Positions 41,620 to 53,689 of a DNA stretch of 64,000 nt are shown piece after piece (the stretch's first letter is position 1; every line of letters begins with the position of its first letter). A program made the position numbers and the translations under genes. The DNA lies in NCBI GenBank assembly GCA_963978905.1, contig OZ022256.1, forward strand, positions 52,128,001 through 52,192,000, given 5' to 3'. The notes under the pieces were generated by a model that saw only the letters and a program-made list of their open reading frames with translations, was not told the DNA's origin and ran no database searches. Source of the stretch: Trichostrongylus colubriformis (lineage: Eukaryota > Nematoda > Chromadorea > Rhabditida > Trichostrongylidae).

Positions 41620-42949
41620 TAGTGGGATATTCGGCCCGAACTGCCCCTATCACTGCGGTCAAGAACGATGGAAGTTTTCCAGCCATGACGCATAGAAAAT
41701 CTTGTTCGCCACCGACCGAATGTAGAAGTCGTTGCAGCCTATCTCCACATATGCCTTTCTAGAGGCTTGAATAAAAATATCACCTGACAGAAATACTTTT
41801 TTCAAAAAATCTTGATTTGAATTATCGAACAAGAATCAATGAAGCTCGATTCGACGGGTTTGAAATGGTGACCAACAAGAACCTGATTATAATACACCAT
41901 TTCACTAAATTAGGAATTCATAATCTCGCCACTCACGATAAATGACAGAAAGAGCTAGTGCATACCATAAAATCATACCAAGAAAGGTGTCCAATAGGTT
42001 TTGAAAGAACTTAAATTTGAAGAATTTTTATGGTATTTGATGTTGATAGCAACTGGGTGCGGACGAAAAAGGATTTGCAAAACATTAACAATTCTAGGTA
42101 CCATAAAAGTTGTTTTGAACAATTCTGATCAATGCGAAACGTGTTTTCAATCAACGATAATCGGATTACCAGACCAGGCATTCAGGAAGAATGGAAAATA
42201 GGACCATTGCTGAAAACAAATAAAGACTTTTATGACTATGAAAGGTCATTTAGAGAAAAACCAGTTCATAGGCCGACATTTTGCGAATTCCAAGTTCTCC
42301 TTTGAAAAAAAAGTGATGAATGAAATCGAAAGGGTCTGGCGTCGATGACGTTTCGAACGCTTTTCTTGTTTACTCGCTTGTTTTCTTCTCTTTCTACCGA
42401 TCGAAGTTTTCTTGGACTATGAAAAACAATCATTCGGATGTTGTCAACTTAAGTTCCCAAACAGTCAGATGCTTTGAGGAATTGCATGGTATGAAATTTC
42501 CCTGAGAATATTACGAGAATGAGACTGAAAAGTGACAGAGTAGGAGGAAAAGCAAAAGCTTATACCTGTTTATCGGGTGTTAACCACTGAATAATAATGC
42601 AGGTGGGCCGAGCAACTGATATTATCCGTAGGATTGGGTAATGTAGCTTGGTAAACTACATTTATAATCTTTTCACTGTCTATTCGCTGAAATATCAGTA
42701 AAGCAGGTGTTATAGAGGCTAATAAGGGCCATACAAAGGAACATTTTAAGTTAGTCGACAGAAAGTGAAATCGACATAAAGGTCATCTCAAGTTTGGCAG
42801 ACGAAGCGAGACTGAAGAAATGAAATTTCCCGAGAAGGCTCGTTAATGACTTCTGATGGTCGCCTAATTCGAGGATAATTCACTTGAAGACTGATCCTTA
42901 ATAGGATTATCCGCAAGGACAACATGATTCTTTTCCTAACGAGCTGGCA
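41620..42949. other. No gene recognised
   Basis: The open frames at 42001-42201 and 42320-42505 resemble nothing I know. The fragment CGAACGTT.. near 42345 (inverted GTTCGAAACGTCATCGACG) resembles the CGAAACGT motif found at 33525 and 34320. Confidence 0.35.
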
Positions 42950-43530
42950 GCAGCACCTATTGTACCATGTCTCGGCTGACGGACAATTGCAAGCAGAAGT
43001 GGCTCGAAAAGGGCTCTACGAAAAAAGTAGGACTCTGTGCATTCATTTCAATCGCTTCCCACATGACTGGAGCCGCTGAAAGAAAGGCAGCGCGCTTGAG
43101 CAAAAAACACATCCGCGAATGCCTTATTAAAGGAATCGTCCACGAAGAAAAAATGAGGATCTTTGTTACCCTTATATTTCTGTTGTACTTGCCTAATAGA
43201 GGCCGCATGCAAAGTTTCACGCAAAAAAGTGGGAATTCGGGTAAGATACTGCTCCCCAAATTCTTGGCAGGTTGGGCGGGACCTCCGAGTGAAAGCCACG
43301 TCCGTCGTACGCCGCGGTTGGGAACGAAGGGGAGGGGGCTGTTTACGTAAGCTTCTGTTCCTACAATGCGTCTCCGACCGCGGCGGACGACGGGGTGGGC
43401 ACTTGCTCGGAAGTCCCGTTCACCCGGCCAAGACTTTGTGGTGTTGTATCTTTGCCGGATTCACATTTCTTCGCGTGAAGCTTCGCATGCGATCCGCATT
43501 AGGCAAATACAACCTTGATACAATATATCT
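42950..43530. repeat. Foldback repeat family L, copy 3
   Basis: Left arm GAGGCCGCATGCAAAGTTTC pairs with right arm GAAGCTTCGCATGCGATCCG. The inner CGTACGCCGCGGTTGGGAAC / CGACCGCGGCGGACGACGG also pairs. Opposed open frames of 127 and 100 codons overlap here and are an effect of the inverted repeat. Confidence 0.7.
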
Positions 43531-44224
43531 TTGAGCATTTAACCACGGATAATATGAGACTACGTATGACGGAATAACTACATTAGTAGGCTACAATATA
43601 AGTACAAATGTGCCAAAACAACAACGCACTGGAATATTTTTATATTATTTTTCTTCAAAAGATTTTTATGTTGAAGCGAACAGGATCCAAAAAGGCACAC
43701 GTCGTAATTTTCGAGAAGGGGAGAGGGCAAATTCCATAAAGAAATGGGTCATAGCACACAGCATTGGGTCAAGAGCAGGCATGAAAATCAGTAAAACACC
43801 CGCCAGTTGAACATGGTCAAACTTTGCATCGGAAAATTTGCCCAAATACGACCCCCTCCAGCTAATATGAATGTTGTTGGTATGTCAAATTCTTCAAAAA
43901 GGGATCTTCAATAAATGACAAGCAGTGCTATCTGTGCAAAGTACGATTATCAATTGCAAACTTAGTGATTACCTCAACGGCCGAAAAATCACTAAAAAAA
44001 CGTGGTCTCCAAGCATCCGCCGTCGGGGATTTTTGAAGAATTCGATCTCTTGTTGACGATTCCTCAACCCATGCTTCATTTGATTCAATCTGTCAGTGTT
44101 GTCTTGACACTAACGAACCAAACATACGAGAGTGAGTAGTCCTTCAGAAAAGAGTATGAGACTCGAAGCATTCGGCGCGGCTCTTGAAGACACCGCCACG
44201 GTGATTTTGATGGACTGTGAATAA

Positions 44225-44490
44225 TAGTGGAACATGAAAGTCAAGGTGATCAGTAGTGTGACAGTGGAGAAAAACGCAAAGAAACGGTCAAAAACTGGAA
44301 AAATAAAAAAAACCGATAACCTTCCTCTCAACCCTTTCGCTTCCTCTGCATCTCTATCTCGGTGATGGCAGATGCAGACGGGCGAGTAGCTAAGTCAGCC
44401 AGATGCCCCGTCCTCTCAGCATGTCGCCCAGAGGATACGAGACAGCGCTGCGGGATCGCGATGGAAACCTTCAATGGCAGTTTCGAGATC
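44225..44490. repeat. Interspersed repeat family K, copy 7
   Basis: Signature CATGAAAGTCAAGGTGATCA, then GAAACGGTCAAAAACTGGAA and GCGGGATCGCGATGGAAACC. Confidence 0.75.
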
Positions 44491-46429
44491 ATCTCTTATG
44501 GAATGTAATATTCTTCGAGAGGATGCCTTCCTTTCTCATTTTCTCTTTATTACTGGTCACACCTTCAAATGCATATCAATGTCAATTTTGACGGCTTAAC
44601 GGTCTAGTAATGAAATTGGGGGGAATTAAGTTGGCAACCTCTGAAAAATTAAGCAAAAGAATTGGTTAAGATACTTTAATTTGAACTTTACAATGTCTCG
44701 TAGGCGCTGTTGCACAGGTCCGCGCGAGCGCGTGGCTTGAGGTTCACATGAAAGAGAATGGTGGAGCCCATATTGGGAGAGACGACTAACAGGGATGCAG
44801 ATGTCAGCCACATCACAAGTGGGTGGTACAACCCCTTGGCGGGGCACCTGTACTAGCTTAACAGGCTATGTTTGCCCAATATAATAAAAGAAAAGAGAAC
44901 AACGTGAACACTAAGGAGTGAAACCCTTCCCATACCCTTTCACTTTTGCTATTGGGCGAGATGGCGACGAAGGACTGCGCTTCAAGAGAGGAACGCAGAC
45001 AAGAAAGACGAGGGTGAGAGTTTCCACTTTTTTTCCGCTAGATATGTAAAACTTATCGCCCTTACGCTAGCCTTGAGCACTGTTCCTGTAATTCATCGCC
45101 ATGTTGATCAAAATTCGATCAGGTACCAATCCTGACAAACGGAGGAGAAATGTTTTTGAGAGCATCAAAGGGGTTTTCGAATGAAGAAAGATCAATCACC
45201 CGATCTGAATGGCGAAAAGGAATTTTTCACTAAGATTGAACAAAATATCTTTTCGAGCAGCGACCAGAAACGCAAACAAATCTCAAAGTGCTCAAAACGA
45301 TGGCCCCACCCGCAAAAAAAAACACTTGAAACCACTTTTCATGGTTTGTCCAACTTCGAGTGCAAAGAAGCAGTTTCTGAGAAAGGCTCTGAAGGAAGGA
45401 CATTGCACTAATCTTTCTAAGTACTCTTTATAAGCACGCCTTCGTAAAGCACTTAACACCCCGAGACAAGCAGACCAGCCTGGGATAGTCCAGCATAAAA
45501 ATATAAAGTTGGGCTTTGAAATTGGCCATAATAAATTGAGGATATTTCATACTTGAAGAACTCACTTAGCAGTGATAAAGAGCTGAAATCAAGCTACTAC
45601 CGAGACTTTTATATTTCTCAGCCGATCGGGTTATAACTCGAAGGTTTATCTTTCTCTCCTTTTCTTTATTTCAAACGGCCATGCGCTTTCTTACTTAAAA
45701 TGACCGCGGATGGTGAAAAAGAAAAAAATTCATTAAGCTCTGCATTTAAGAAGATCGAATATAGAGTTTCAGATGTCATTGAAAACTAGCAACATATCGA
45801 GCAAATATTGGTTTTTTTTGTGAGGCCCTGTAGATTTACTTCAAAAAGGGCCTGATCTCAAGAAATGACGATTACAAAATAAGGATGCACTTAACTAGGG
45901 TCCAGTGACTTAACAGAAGAGAAAACTGGAAAAATTACACAACTGGAAATCGGGTTGCAGATACGTACCGAAATGGAAACATGCTGCTGCGGTGCAAATT
46001 AAGCAGTGGCGTCCAAAGTCAGCTGACACGAATAGGTATGATAATGATGGCATCAATGGATTCAACAGGTCCATGTGAGGTTGTGAGTGTAGCAACATGT
46101 ATGCGAAGCTATATAATAAGTATATAGTGTGAAAGTATGTAAGTTTCAATGCCAAAAGAGTCTATGTAGCAAATTTGAAGAGCTCCACTGGATAAATTTT
46201 TATGGTAACCTCAAGTGGATGACTGCACTCGAAAATCAAAATAAAGGTGCTAAGTGACTCGGAAGATAAAAAAATCAAGGAAAACAGTCTGAACATTGAA
46301 AACTGAGTTGTCCTGTTCTCTTCAACACTACATGTTTTCAAGAGGGAGGTTTTCCGAAGCGAGGGATGCAGGCAAAAAAAAATAACAAAGGATGAGAAGG
46401 ATGAGATTATATCAGGCTATTATCCTTAC
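44491..46429. other. No gene recognised
   Basis: The plus frames at 45181-45433 overlap each other and lack an exon chain. No repeat family was recognised. Confidence 0.35.
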
Positions 46430-46578
46430 TATGTATAAACGCTCAGTTTGTCTGTACGCCTGTCCGTTCGTCTGTCACAAAATTAGGTACTATATGAACG
46501 ACCTGTGGAGATGGGAAAAAAGTGGTATTGGTAGGGCATGGGACAAGAAGTAAAATACACCATGGGCCAAGTTAAGCT

Positions 46579-46594
46579 CCCCCCCCCCCCCCCC
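46579..46594. repeat. Poly-C tract (16)
   Basis: A run of 16 C at a GTGGGC unit of the large foldback's left arm. Confidence 0.9.
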
Positions 46595-47910
46595 ACGGTG
46601 GGCTAGGCGTGTCGTGTAATGTTCCGTTTTCGAACCGAAAATGATTAAATGGGATCGAAAGTGCCCCAACTGTGATGAAAGATGGATCAAAGTTAGGGAT
46701 GAGTTCGTGAAAGTCATGAAAGAGGCTTAGGCACAATGGGCGGGGCATTGTGGTGCTGGGCGGAGCTTGGACGTTACATGAAAAGCAACTTGTGGAAATG
46801 AGGATAAGCTTGGGAGACGTTGAACATGGTACAAGAAAAGAAGAGAAAATATGGTCCCAGTTGAGCACCGCCCATGGTGGGCGAAGCGTGCAGAAACGTT
46901 CGGTCCTTGGATCGAAAATTGTTTGCTCGGTGCGAAAATAGTCCAAACGTGAGGAAAAGACAGGCTGTGTCAGCCATGAGTACTTATGAAAGAGGGCTGG
47001 GCACAGAGCGTAGCGCACTCTGCGTGCGGGCCGGTGCAACAAAAATTCATAATTCGGTTCCAAGGCAGCCGTAGACCAGGAAAAAATCGGCAGAAATGAA
47101 CAAAGTCCAAGTTATTTCAAGCACACTTGAGCAGAGAGAAAACCCGCCCACAATGGGTGGAGCGTGATGTGGTAATCAGTACTGAGTACTGTAAATTTAT
47201 AAAAAAGCTACTACGATCGACCCACCGGCGTCCTTAATGTTACGCGCACAGTAGTGTGCGCTAGCCAACTGGTATTACTACATCAGATCATATTAGAACA
47301 AGCACAAGCCTATCATCGAGAAAAATTCTGTGAAATACGACTTCCCAGACGACGCTTCCTGTTTGTCGAGGATTACTCGAGGAATTTTCGAGGAATTTTG
47401 AAAAATGCCACCCCTCCACTTTTCCATCCAAAAAACTGTTTCTCTGAGGGTAGTCCAAACAACGCTTCGCCCTGATAGCAATGCATAGGCACAACCATAT
47501 CGCATGGAGAGAGGGCGATGATCAGTTCGGTCCAAAGTAAAAAGTGTCAAAGTTCACTCAAGTCTCGAGCCAGAACTCTCACTCAAGCCGCAATAAAGTG
47601 TACAACATCTGTTAATGCGAATGGAGACCACTTCATTTCCATTGGAACCATGTTGCACTGATTAAATCGGGAATGTACCTTTGAGAGGAGGACACTTACG
47701 TGTATTTCGTTCGGATTGCAAAGAAACCAAATGTAAGCCTTATTTCAGGCAAAGTCTCGAGGACTTTCGAGAAATTTCCGTGAAATTGAATTTTAAACCG
47801 GAACTTTGCTATCTCAAATACTAGAACGGACAGAGACATATGTAGGAATTCGGGAACATAAGACATGGGCCTCCATCTCACAAGAAGGATGGGATCCAAA
47901 AAAACAACTA

Positions 47911-49287
47911 TTGGGTTGGGGAATAAGTCCCCGCCGTTTTTTTCAACTCCGTTTTTCACATTGTTTCCTTCATCTTTCGACAAAGCTTATGCATGTTTTC
48001 GATAGAGCTTTTCTTGCTCTACAGAATGCTACTATCTGTTTTTTGATTTCTTTGACAACCTAATTTTTATGAGGTTTGGAAATGAAGTGAGCTGAAGGCA
48101 AAAAAGTGGCACTTGCACACCTCATCTTTCTCGGCTGCCATCGAGACCAAAAAATGTATGTGTGTATGTTTTCAATAGAGCTTTTTCAGCTCTACAAAAT
48201 AGTACCACTCTTTATTCAAATCGTTCAAGTTTTTGCTGTTTTTAAGACTTACAAAGGCAGTACTGGCAAAAGTGTGCTTTTTCGTTATCTCCTTTTCCTC
48301 GCCTACCATCGAGATTGGAGAGAGTGTGCATATATGCATTCGATAGAGCTCTTCTTGCTCTACAAGATGATACCTTTCTTCTTCTATATCCTCTCATAAT
48401 TTAGCATGTGGGAGTAAGTCTCCATGTGTTTTTCAATTCAAAATTGCGTAATGAAAACAAATTTTTTTGGCAGATTGTTTTGTATACTTCGATAGAGCTC
48501 TTTTCGCTCTACAAGATATTGATTACCTTTTTTGTTCAAACTGATTTTTGACATTTTTTAGATCATTTAAAAGTCGACGAAATCGGGCATTTTCGACACC
48601 ATGTGACAAAAATGCTCGATTTCGTCGACTTTTAAATGATCTAAAAAATGCAAAATCGGTTTGAAAAAAAAGGTAATCAATATCTTGTAGAGCGAAAAGA
48701 GCTCTATCGAAGTATACAAAACAATCTGCCAAAAAATTTGTTTTCATTACGCAATTTTGAATTAAAAAACACGTGGAGACTTACTCCAACATGCTAAATT
48801 ATGAAAGGATATAGAAGAAGAAAGGTATCATCTTGTAGAGCAAAGAAATCTCTATCGAATGCATATATGCACACCCTCTCCAATCTCGATGGTAGGCGAG
48901 GAAAAGGAGATAACGAAAAAGCACACTTTTGCGAGTACTGCATTTGTAAGTCTTAAAAACAGCAAAAACTTGAACGATTTGAATAAAGAGTGGTACTATT
49001 TTGTAGAGCTGAAAAAGCTCTATCGAAAACATACACACATACATTTTTTGGTCTCGATGGCAGACGAGAAAGATGAGGTGCGCAAGTGCCACTTTTTTGC
49101 CTTCAGCTCACTTCATTTCCAAACCTCATAAATATTAGGTTGTCGAAGAAATCAAAAAACAGATAGTAGCATTCTGTAGAGCAAGAAAAGCTCTATCGAA
49201 AACATATATTGGCTTTGTCGAAAGATGGAGGGAACAATGTGAAAAACGGGGTTGAAAAAAACGGCGGGGACTTATTCCCCAACCCAA
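47911..49287. mobile_element. Mariner-ended palindrome with periodic hairpins, copy 2 (1377 bp)
   Basis: It is flanked by TA, with ends TTGGGTTGGGGAATAAGTCC and its complement. The arms are near-identical inverted copies around a centre at about 48600. Hairpins of the type TCGATAGAGCTT...AGCTCTACA occur near 47999, 48171, 48341, 48490, 48688, 48836, 49004 and 49177, mostly about 150-173 bp apart. Frames of 97 codons on each strand are mirror images produced by the palindrome. Confidence 0.92.
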
Positions 49288-49960
49288 TACAATACGTCTC
49301 ATATCAGGTGGAGAACCATCATAAGGCCCTGAAATTCTGAACTGAAAAGCCGGAATTTTCGGAATTGTGCTCCTGATTTCTTTTATTGCAATTCAGAAGC
49401 ATAGCGTATCTTCCGTTAAGAATTTAGTCTACAATTGCCTCATGAAAATGGAAACGCTGCTCTCTAAAAATTTGACAAAAAAATTCAGACTTGGATTTAG
49501 CTCACGGCAAACAAAGTAGTAAACAAGGCAAACCACACAGTAGCACAAACAACAGTGACAAAACCACACACTACCAATCTCGTGAAACAGTATAAAGCAA
49601 TTTTTGAAAGGGAAGAGGAGGGGGCGTTTACCACTCAAACAAAAAATGAAGGCAATTTTCATGCAAAACATTGACCCTATTCACCTATTGCTAACATGCG
49701 TATAAAGAGTAGCCGCGCCCTTTTCCACCTTTCCCACGGAATAGTTGTCCCAAGATGTAGCGAGGGGAAGCATGGACAAGGGCAGTAGGGCAATGGAGAG
49801 CGGTACAAATGGAAAAGAGCTGGACAAATCGCCGAATTCAGCGGCGAAGCCTGTCATCGAAGCTGTTCGCAGGCAAGCATAAACATCTTAAAGCGTCGTC
49901 CAATAACAATTAAATTCCACTATACAAACTGAATTATGGGCTTGGTTGAGCGGGAACGAA

Positions 49961-49990
49961 CTGCTACTGCTACTACTACTACCACCACTA
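49961..49990. repeat. (CTA)n-like trinucleotide tract
   Basis: CTGCTACTGCTACTACTACT followed by ACCACCACTA, imperfect trinucleotide repeats. Confidence 0.8.
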
Positions 49991-51783
49991 ACGTAACAAT
50001 AACATCTCATTTCTTCCACATCAATAGACTGGAAAACCTGCCCCCACCCCTCACCCCTTTGGTTTTCGCCAAACGGCTGCAAATGGCACTGAACAATTCG
50101 CGTCACTATGGGAATGGCCAGTTGAGAAAAGCAAGGTCACCTGGGAGTGATAACAAGAGATATTTGATAAATCATCGATCAATAACCGGACATTAAATAT
50201 TTTATCAGTACGGAGAACTGATGAGATGGGTAGGTTTGGTTGACATGCGCGGAAATTAAAAGTGTTTGCAGAAGATTGGTGTACAGTTCAGTTGGTGCAC
50301 AGTATTTGATGGACCGTTTACATAACCCTTAAAAATGGAAAAACCATGAAATATAAAGTGGCAAAGGCAAAAGCATGAAAATATGTATAAATATTCAGCA
50401 CCGCTTCCTCTGAAAAATTTTAGTTTTAGCAGATACCAGTTGGGCTAGCGCACACTACCGTGCGCGTAACATCGTGGGCGTCAATTGGTCAATCGAAACT
50501 GTTTCTTTCTCGGTACCCATTACTACATCACGTTTAGCTCACTTTGAGCAGGTCCCATTTGCTTCAAGTATGTTCACAACCACTTCGACGTTGGTCATTT
50601 CTAGCGATTTTTTCGTGTTTTCAAAGCTGCATTGTAACCGAATTATGGGTTTTCGTTGCACAAACCGCCCATACGGAGTGCGCTCCGCACACTTTGCACA
50701 GGCATCTTTCATAACTTTCAGAATCTCAGGACCAACTTTAAGCCATATTTTCCTCACCTTCGGACCACTTCGAACCCAACGAACAATATACGACCCGATG
50801 ACCGAATTTCCGTGCGCGCTCCGCCCGTGGTGGGCGAAGCTAAACTCAGTTCATGTGTGCTTCCTTATTCCACATCCGAAGCTTGTTTATCATTTAACGT
50901 CCAAGCTCCGCCACCACCACAAATACTTCGGAAACCGTTGCAACGTCTCGTCCTTTCACAGCTCCAGCTACTCTTGGCTACTTCCCTTTTCTCTCAATTT
51001 TAAGAATTTTTCAGTGAGTGTCATATGACTAACAACGCGCTCCACCCTTTGTGGGCAGTTATCCGTTCATTTTGAGTATGTCCAAAATAGTGTGGACGTT
51101 GATCACCTCTATCGATTTTTCTCCTGAACCCTATGCAGCTTTAGGACTTAGTCATGAGATTTTGTTGTACGTACCGAATGCAGACCACTCTATCCAACGT
51201 GCGCTTCGCCCACTGTGCCCAGACTTCTCCCAAGACTTTCAGAATCTCATCGCTGATCTTGATCCATTTTCACCCTACGTTTGGGTCACACTGGGAATCA
51301 ATTAACGATTTCCGGCCTCAGAACGGCACATTCAAATGCACGCCCCGCCCGCCGTGGGCGGAGCTTAACCTGGTCCGTGGTTGCTCTTTGTTCCTGGACC
51401 CATGACCCATCTAGACCCGTAGATTTCTATACAAGGAGAATTCGGCCTGAACAACCAGGGTCAATCAAGATTCACCTTAACGGTGTTACACTGTGTGCCG
51501 CGCTAATTTATATTCTTGGATCTCAGCCGACCATAAATCCAACGGAGCATAAATAAATCACGCCTGTTGTTAGGCGAAGGGTATGACAGATATGTGGTGG
51601 CTTGCAATTACATGCGTTCTACGGTTGGTTAACGAGGTGAAGCAATAGAATACGACTTTTTTCATTAAACATGATAATACCTACCTACCGCATATGCTCT
51701 ATTTGATTTTCAGCTTCACATCCCATCGTCAGACTGAGGTATGGCTTACAGTAATCCAGAACATTCGAAAAGGAATTGGTATG

Positions 51784-52158
51784 CTATTCATAGCTGGGTG
51801 GGAAACCCAATCCACTGGTCGTACGTACAATCTCTTCAGTCATCTGGGTCTTTTTTAAAGGTGTAAAGCTATAGACAAGAGAAGAGACTTTTTCAGGATT
51901 AAACTGCTTTACAGCGATGACGTTATCTGCTCTGGAAAGGCTATAACGCAGAAAAGCGGAGCAACCATCACACCCAGATGTGCCACACATCACGTAGGCG
52001 GTGGAAAATCAGCAGTAGTGCGTTTATGACAGCTTTGTGGTTGACTGTCCCCCAACACTCAACCCAATCCTGATTCACACTTGTGCAACTCCCTTCGCAG
52101 TGAAACACTTCCATACTGTAATTCAAAAAGGGACCTAGGATTTCTACTTCCATTGTTC
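51784..52158 (-). CDS. Unrecognised gene, three terminal exons (partial)
   Basis: Minus exons 52158-52081, 52044-51994 and 51931-51784 join in phase through introns of 36 and 62 nt, with acceptors CACTTAG, GGGACAG and TTTCCAG, and end in TAG. Segments: NPRSLFELQYGSVSLRREL, then KRTTADFPPPTADNVIAVKQ, then FTPLKKTQMTEEIVRTTSGL, ending GFPPSYE. No domain was recognised. Another frame is open across the first intron, so a different splice pattern cannot be excluded. Upstream exons were not found; the mariner remnant at 52661 lies on that side. Confidence 0.48.
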
Positions 52159-52660
52159 CTAAGTGATAATTATTATATTCCTTTCTCTCTCCGCTTGAAT
52201 AATGCACCTATAAACACAAGGATATATGAGTGGAGGGAAAGAAATAGTCCGCCTACTACAAATCGATTTACAAACAAAATGAATCCCGAAGGCCGCAGTG
52301 CTCTCAAAAGGTGTGAAAGCTGCCATCCACAGACTTGACGCGTGGATTTCCGTGAAAATTCATCTATCCAATCGAGCTTTCTATCTCTCCGAGGTCAATC
52401 AGTTAGTACTTGATTCGCCCCAGAGCGCTGTCTACATTTCCAGCTATTGTTCCCAACGTGGGCCATATACCCATTCGACAACAGAATTTATAAAAGAAAT
52501 CGCCTACATGGTGCATGTCAGAATAAGTAGTAATGTCAACGAGAATCGAGATTTTTCACTTCTTTCTCCAATTAAATAATGCAGCTATGAAGATTGTGCC
52601 TTGCAATAGCATCAAGCATTAATATGCAACAGAATATTTTCGAATACATTCTCAATAATA

Positions 52661-53686
52661 TTGGGTAGTCTAAAAAGTTTCTTCGTATTTTTAAATATGC
52701 GCTTTTTCCCTCCAAACTGCTTTCCAGCAATCTCTTCTGTACATACACATGTAGTAGAAGTCCACACGCATCTACAGGTATTACTGTCTTCCATCTCCCG
52801 GATAACCTCTTTCGGCAAAATAAACATATCAAAGGTCAACCTCTTTTTCAATACAAAAATTTTTCTTTGAATGGCGTTAGACAGGGAAAGGAAAAGGTGG
52901 TAGTCCGATGGAGCAAGATCAGGGCTATAAGGTGGATGGGGCAGCAATTTTTATCCAAGCTCGAGAATTTTTTGGCGAGGCAATTTTTTGGCGAGTCTTC
53001 CCGCTATCGAAAAAGTGACTCGCCAAAAAATTCTCGAGCTTGGATAAAAATTGCCGCCCCATCCACCTTATAGCCCTGATCCTGCTCCATCGAATTATCT
53101 TTTTCTTCCTAGGTCAAGGTCGGATGTTAGAGCCAAAATTTTGGTCAGTGGGCTGTTTCTGAGTTTTATAAGTTTGCCAAGAGATTGGGCTTGCCTGGGA
53201 GTATATATCAGTTCAAAAAGGCACTGTCCAAGTATTTAGCGTGAATGCTGCTATGAATTACTTGTTCGCATCTGACACTGGGACTGATTGAAACTATTTT
53301 CCCTTCTTTTTTTAAAAGTTGCTTAAATGCCTTGTGTTGCATTTCTGTTCCTTTTTTTGTTTTCTGAGTTTTGTTGCTCGTTGGTGCTATTTTAGTAGTT
53401 CATGATTCATGTACCTATTGTGCATGCAATAATAATGATAATAATAATCACCTTTTCGTTTCCCTGTCTAACGCCATTCAAAGAAAAATTTTTGTATTGA
53501 AAATGAGGTTGACCTTTGATATATTTATTTTGCCGAAAAATGGTATCCGGGAGATGAAAGACAGTAATATCTATAGATGCGTGTGGACTTGTACTACATG
53601 TGTATGTACAGAAGAGATTGCTGGAAAGCAGCTTGGAGGGAAAAAGCGGTATTTAAAAATATGAAAAGACTTTTTAGACTACCCAA
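52661..53686. mobile_element. Mariner remnant folded into inverted transposase halves
   Basis: Flanked by TA, with mariner-type ends TTGGGTAGTCTAAAAAGTTT and the complement AAACTTTTTAGACTACCCAA (one base different on the right). The minus frame 52947-52612 has HPPYSPDLAPSDYHLF, the block with the third catalytic Asp of DD34D mariner transposases, then NAIQRKIFVLKKRLTF. The plus half repeats PPYSPDPAPSNYLF near 53060 and NAIQRKIFVLKMRLTF at 53473. The N-terminal HTH domain and first two Asp residues are absent, so it cannot encode an active enzyme. A second inverted repeat (CTCGCCAAAAAATTCTCGAG) lies at the centre. Confidence 0.9.
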
Positions 53687-53689
53687 TAT

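Larger units (their letters stand above)
46430..51590. mobile_element. Large composite foldback, about 5 kb
   Basis: Left arm (about 46430-47285) and right arm (about 50430-51590) are diverged inverted copies. ACAGTAGTGTGCGCTAGCCA near 47250 complements TGGGCTAGCGCACACTACCG near 50440. CCGCCCATGGTGGGCGAAGC (46868) and CCGCCCGTGGTGGGCGAAGC (50822) mark the matching internal blocks. Each arm repeats a GTGGGCGNAGC unit two or three times about 250-300 bp apart. The 3.1-kb centre contains the second mariner-ended palindrome (47911-49287). No transposase was recognised. Overlapping frames of up to 184 codons are by-products of the palindrome. Confidence 0.75.

Noticed and set aside
42967..43350. 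127-codon plus frame and opposed 100-codon minus frame as genes
   Set aside because: They mirror each other within an inverted repeat present in three copies.
50474..51028. 184-codon plus frame, the longest in the window
   Set aside because: It lies in an arm of the large foldback and matches the inverted arm at 46.5-47.1 kb. It has no domain and no catalytic motif.
52298..52579. 93-codon plus frame next to the mariner remnant as a gene
   Set aside because: It has no splice sites, start context or known motif, so it is left unannotated although its composition is plausible.
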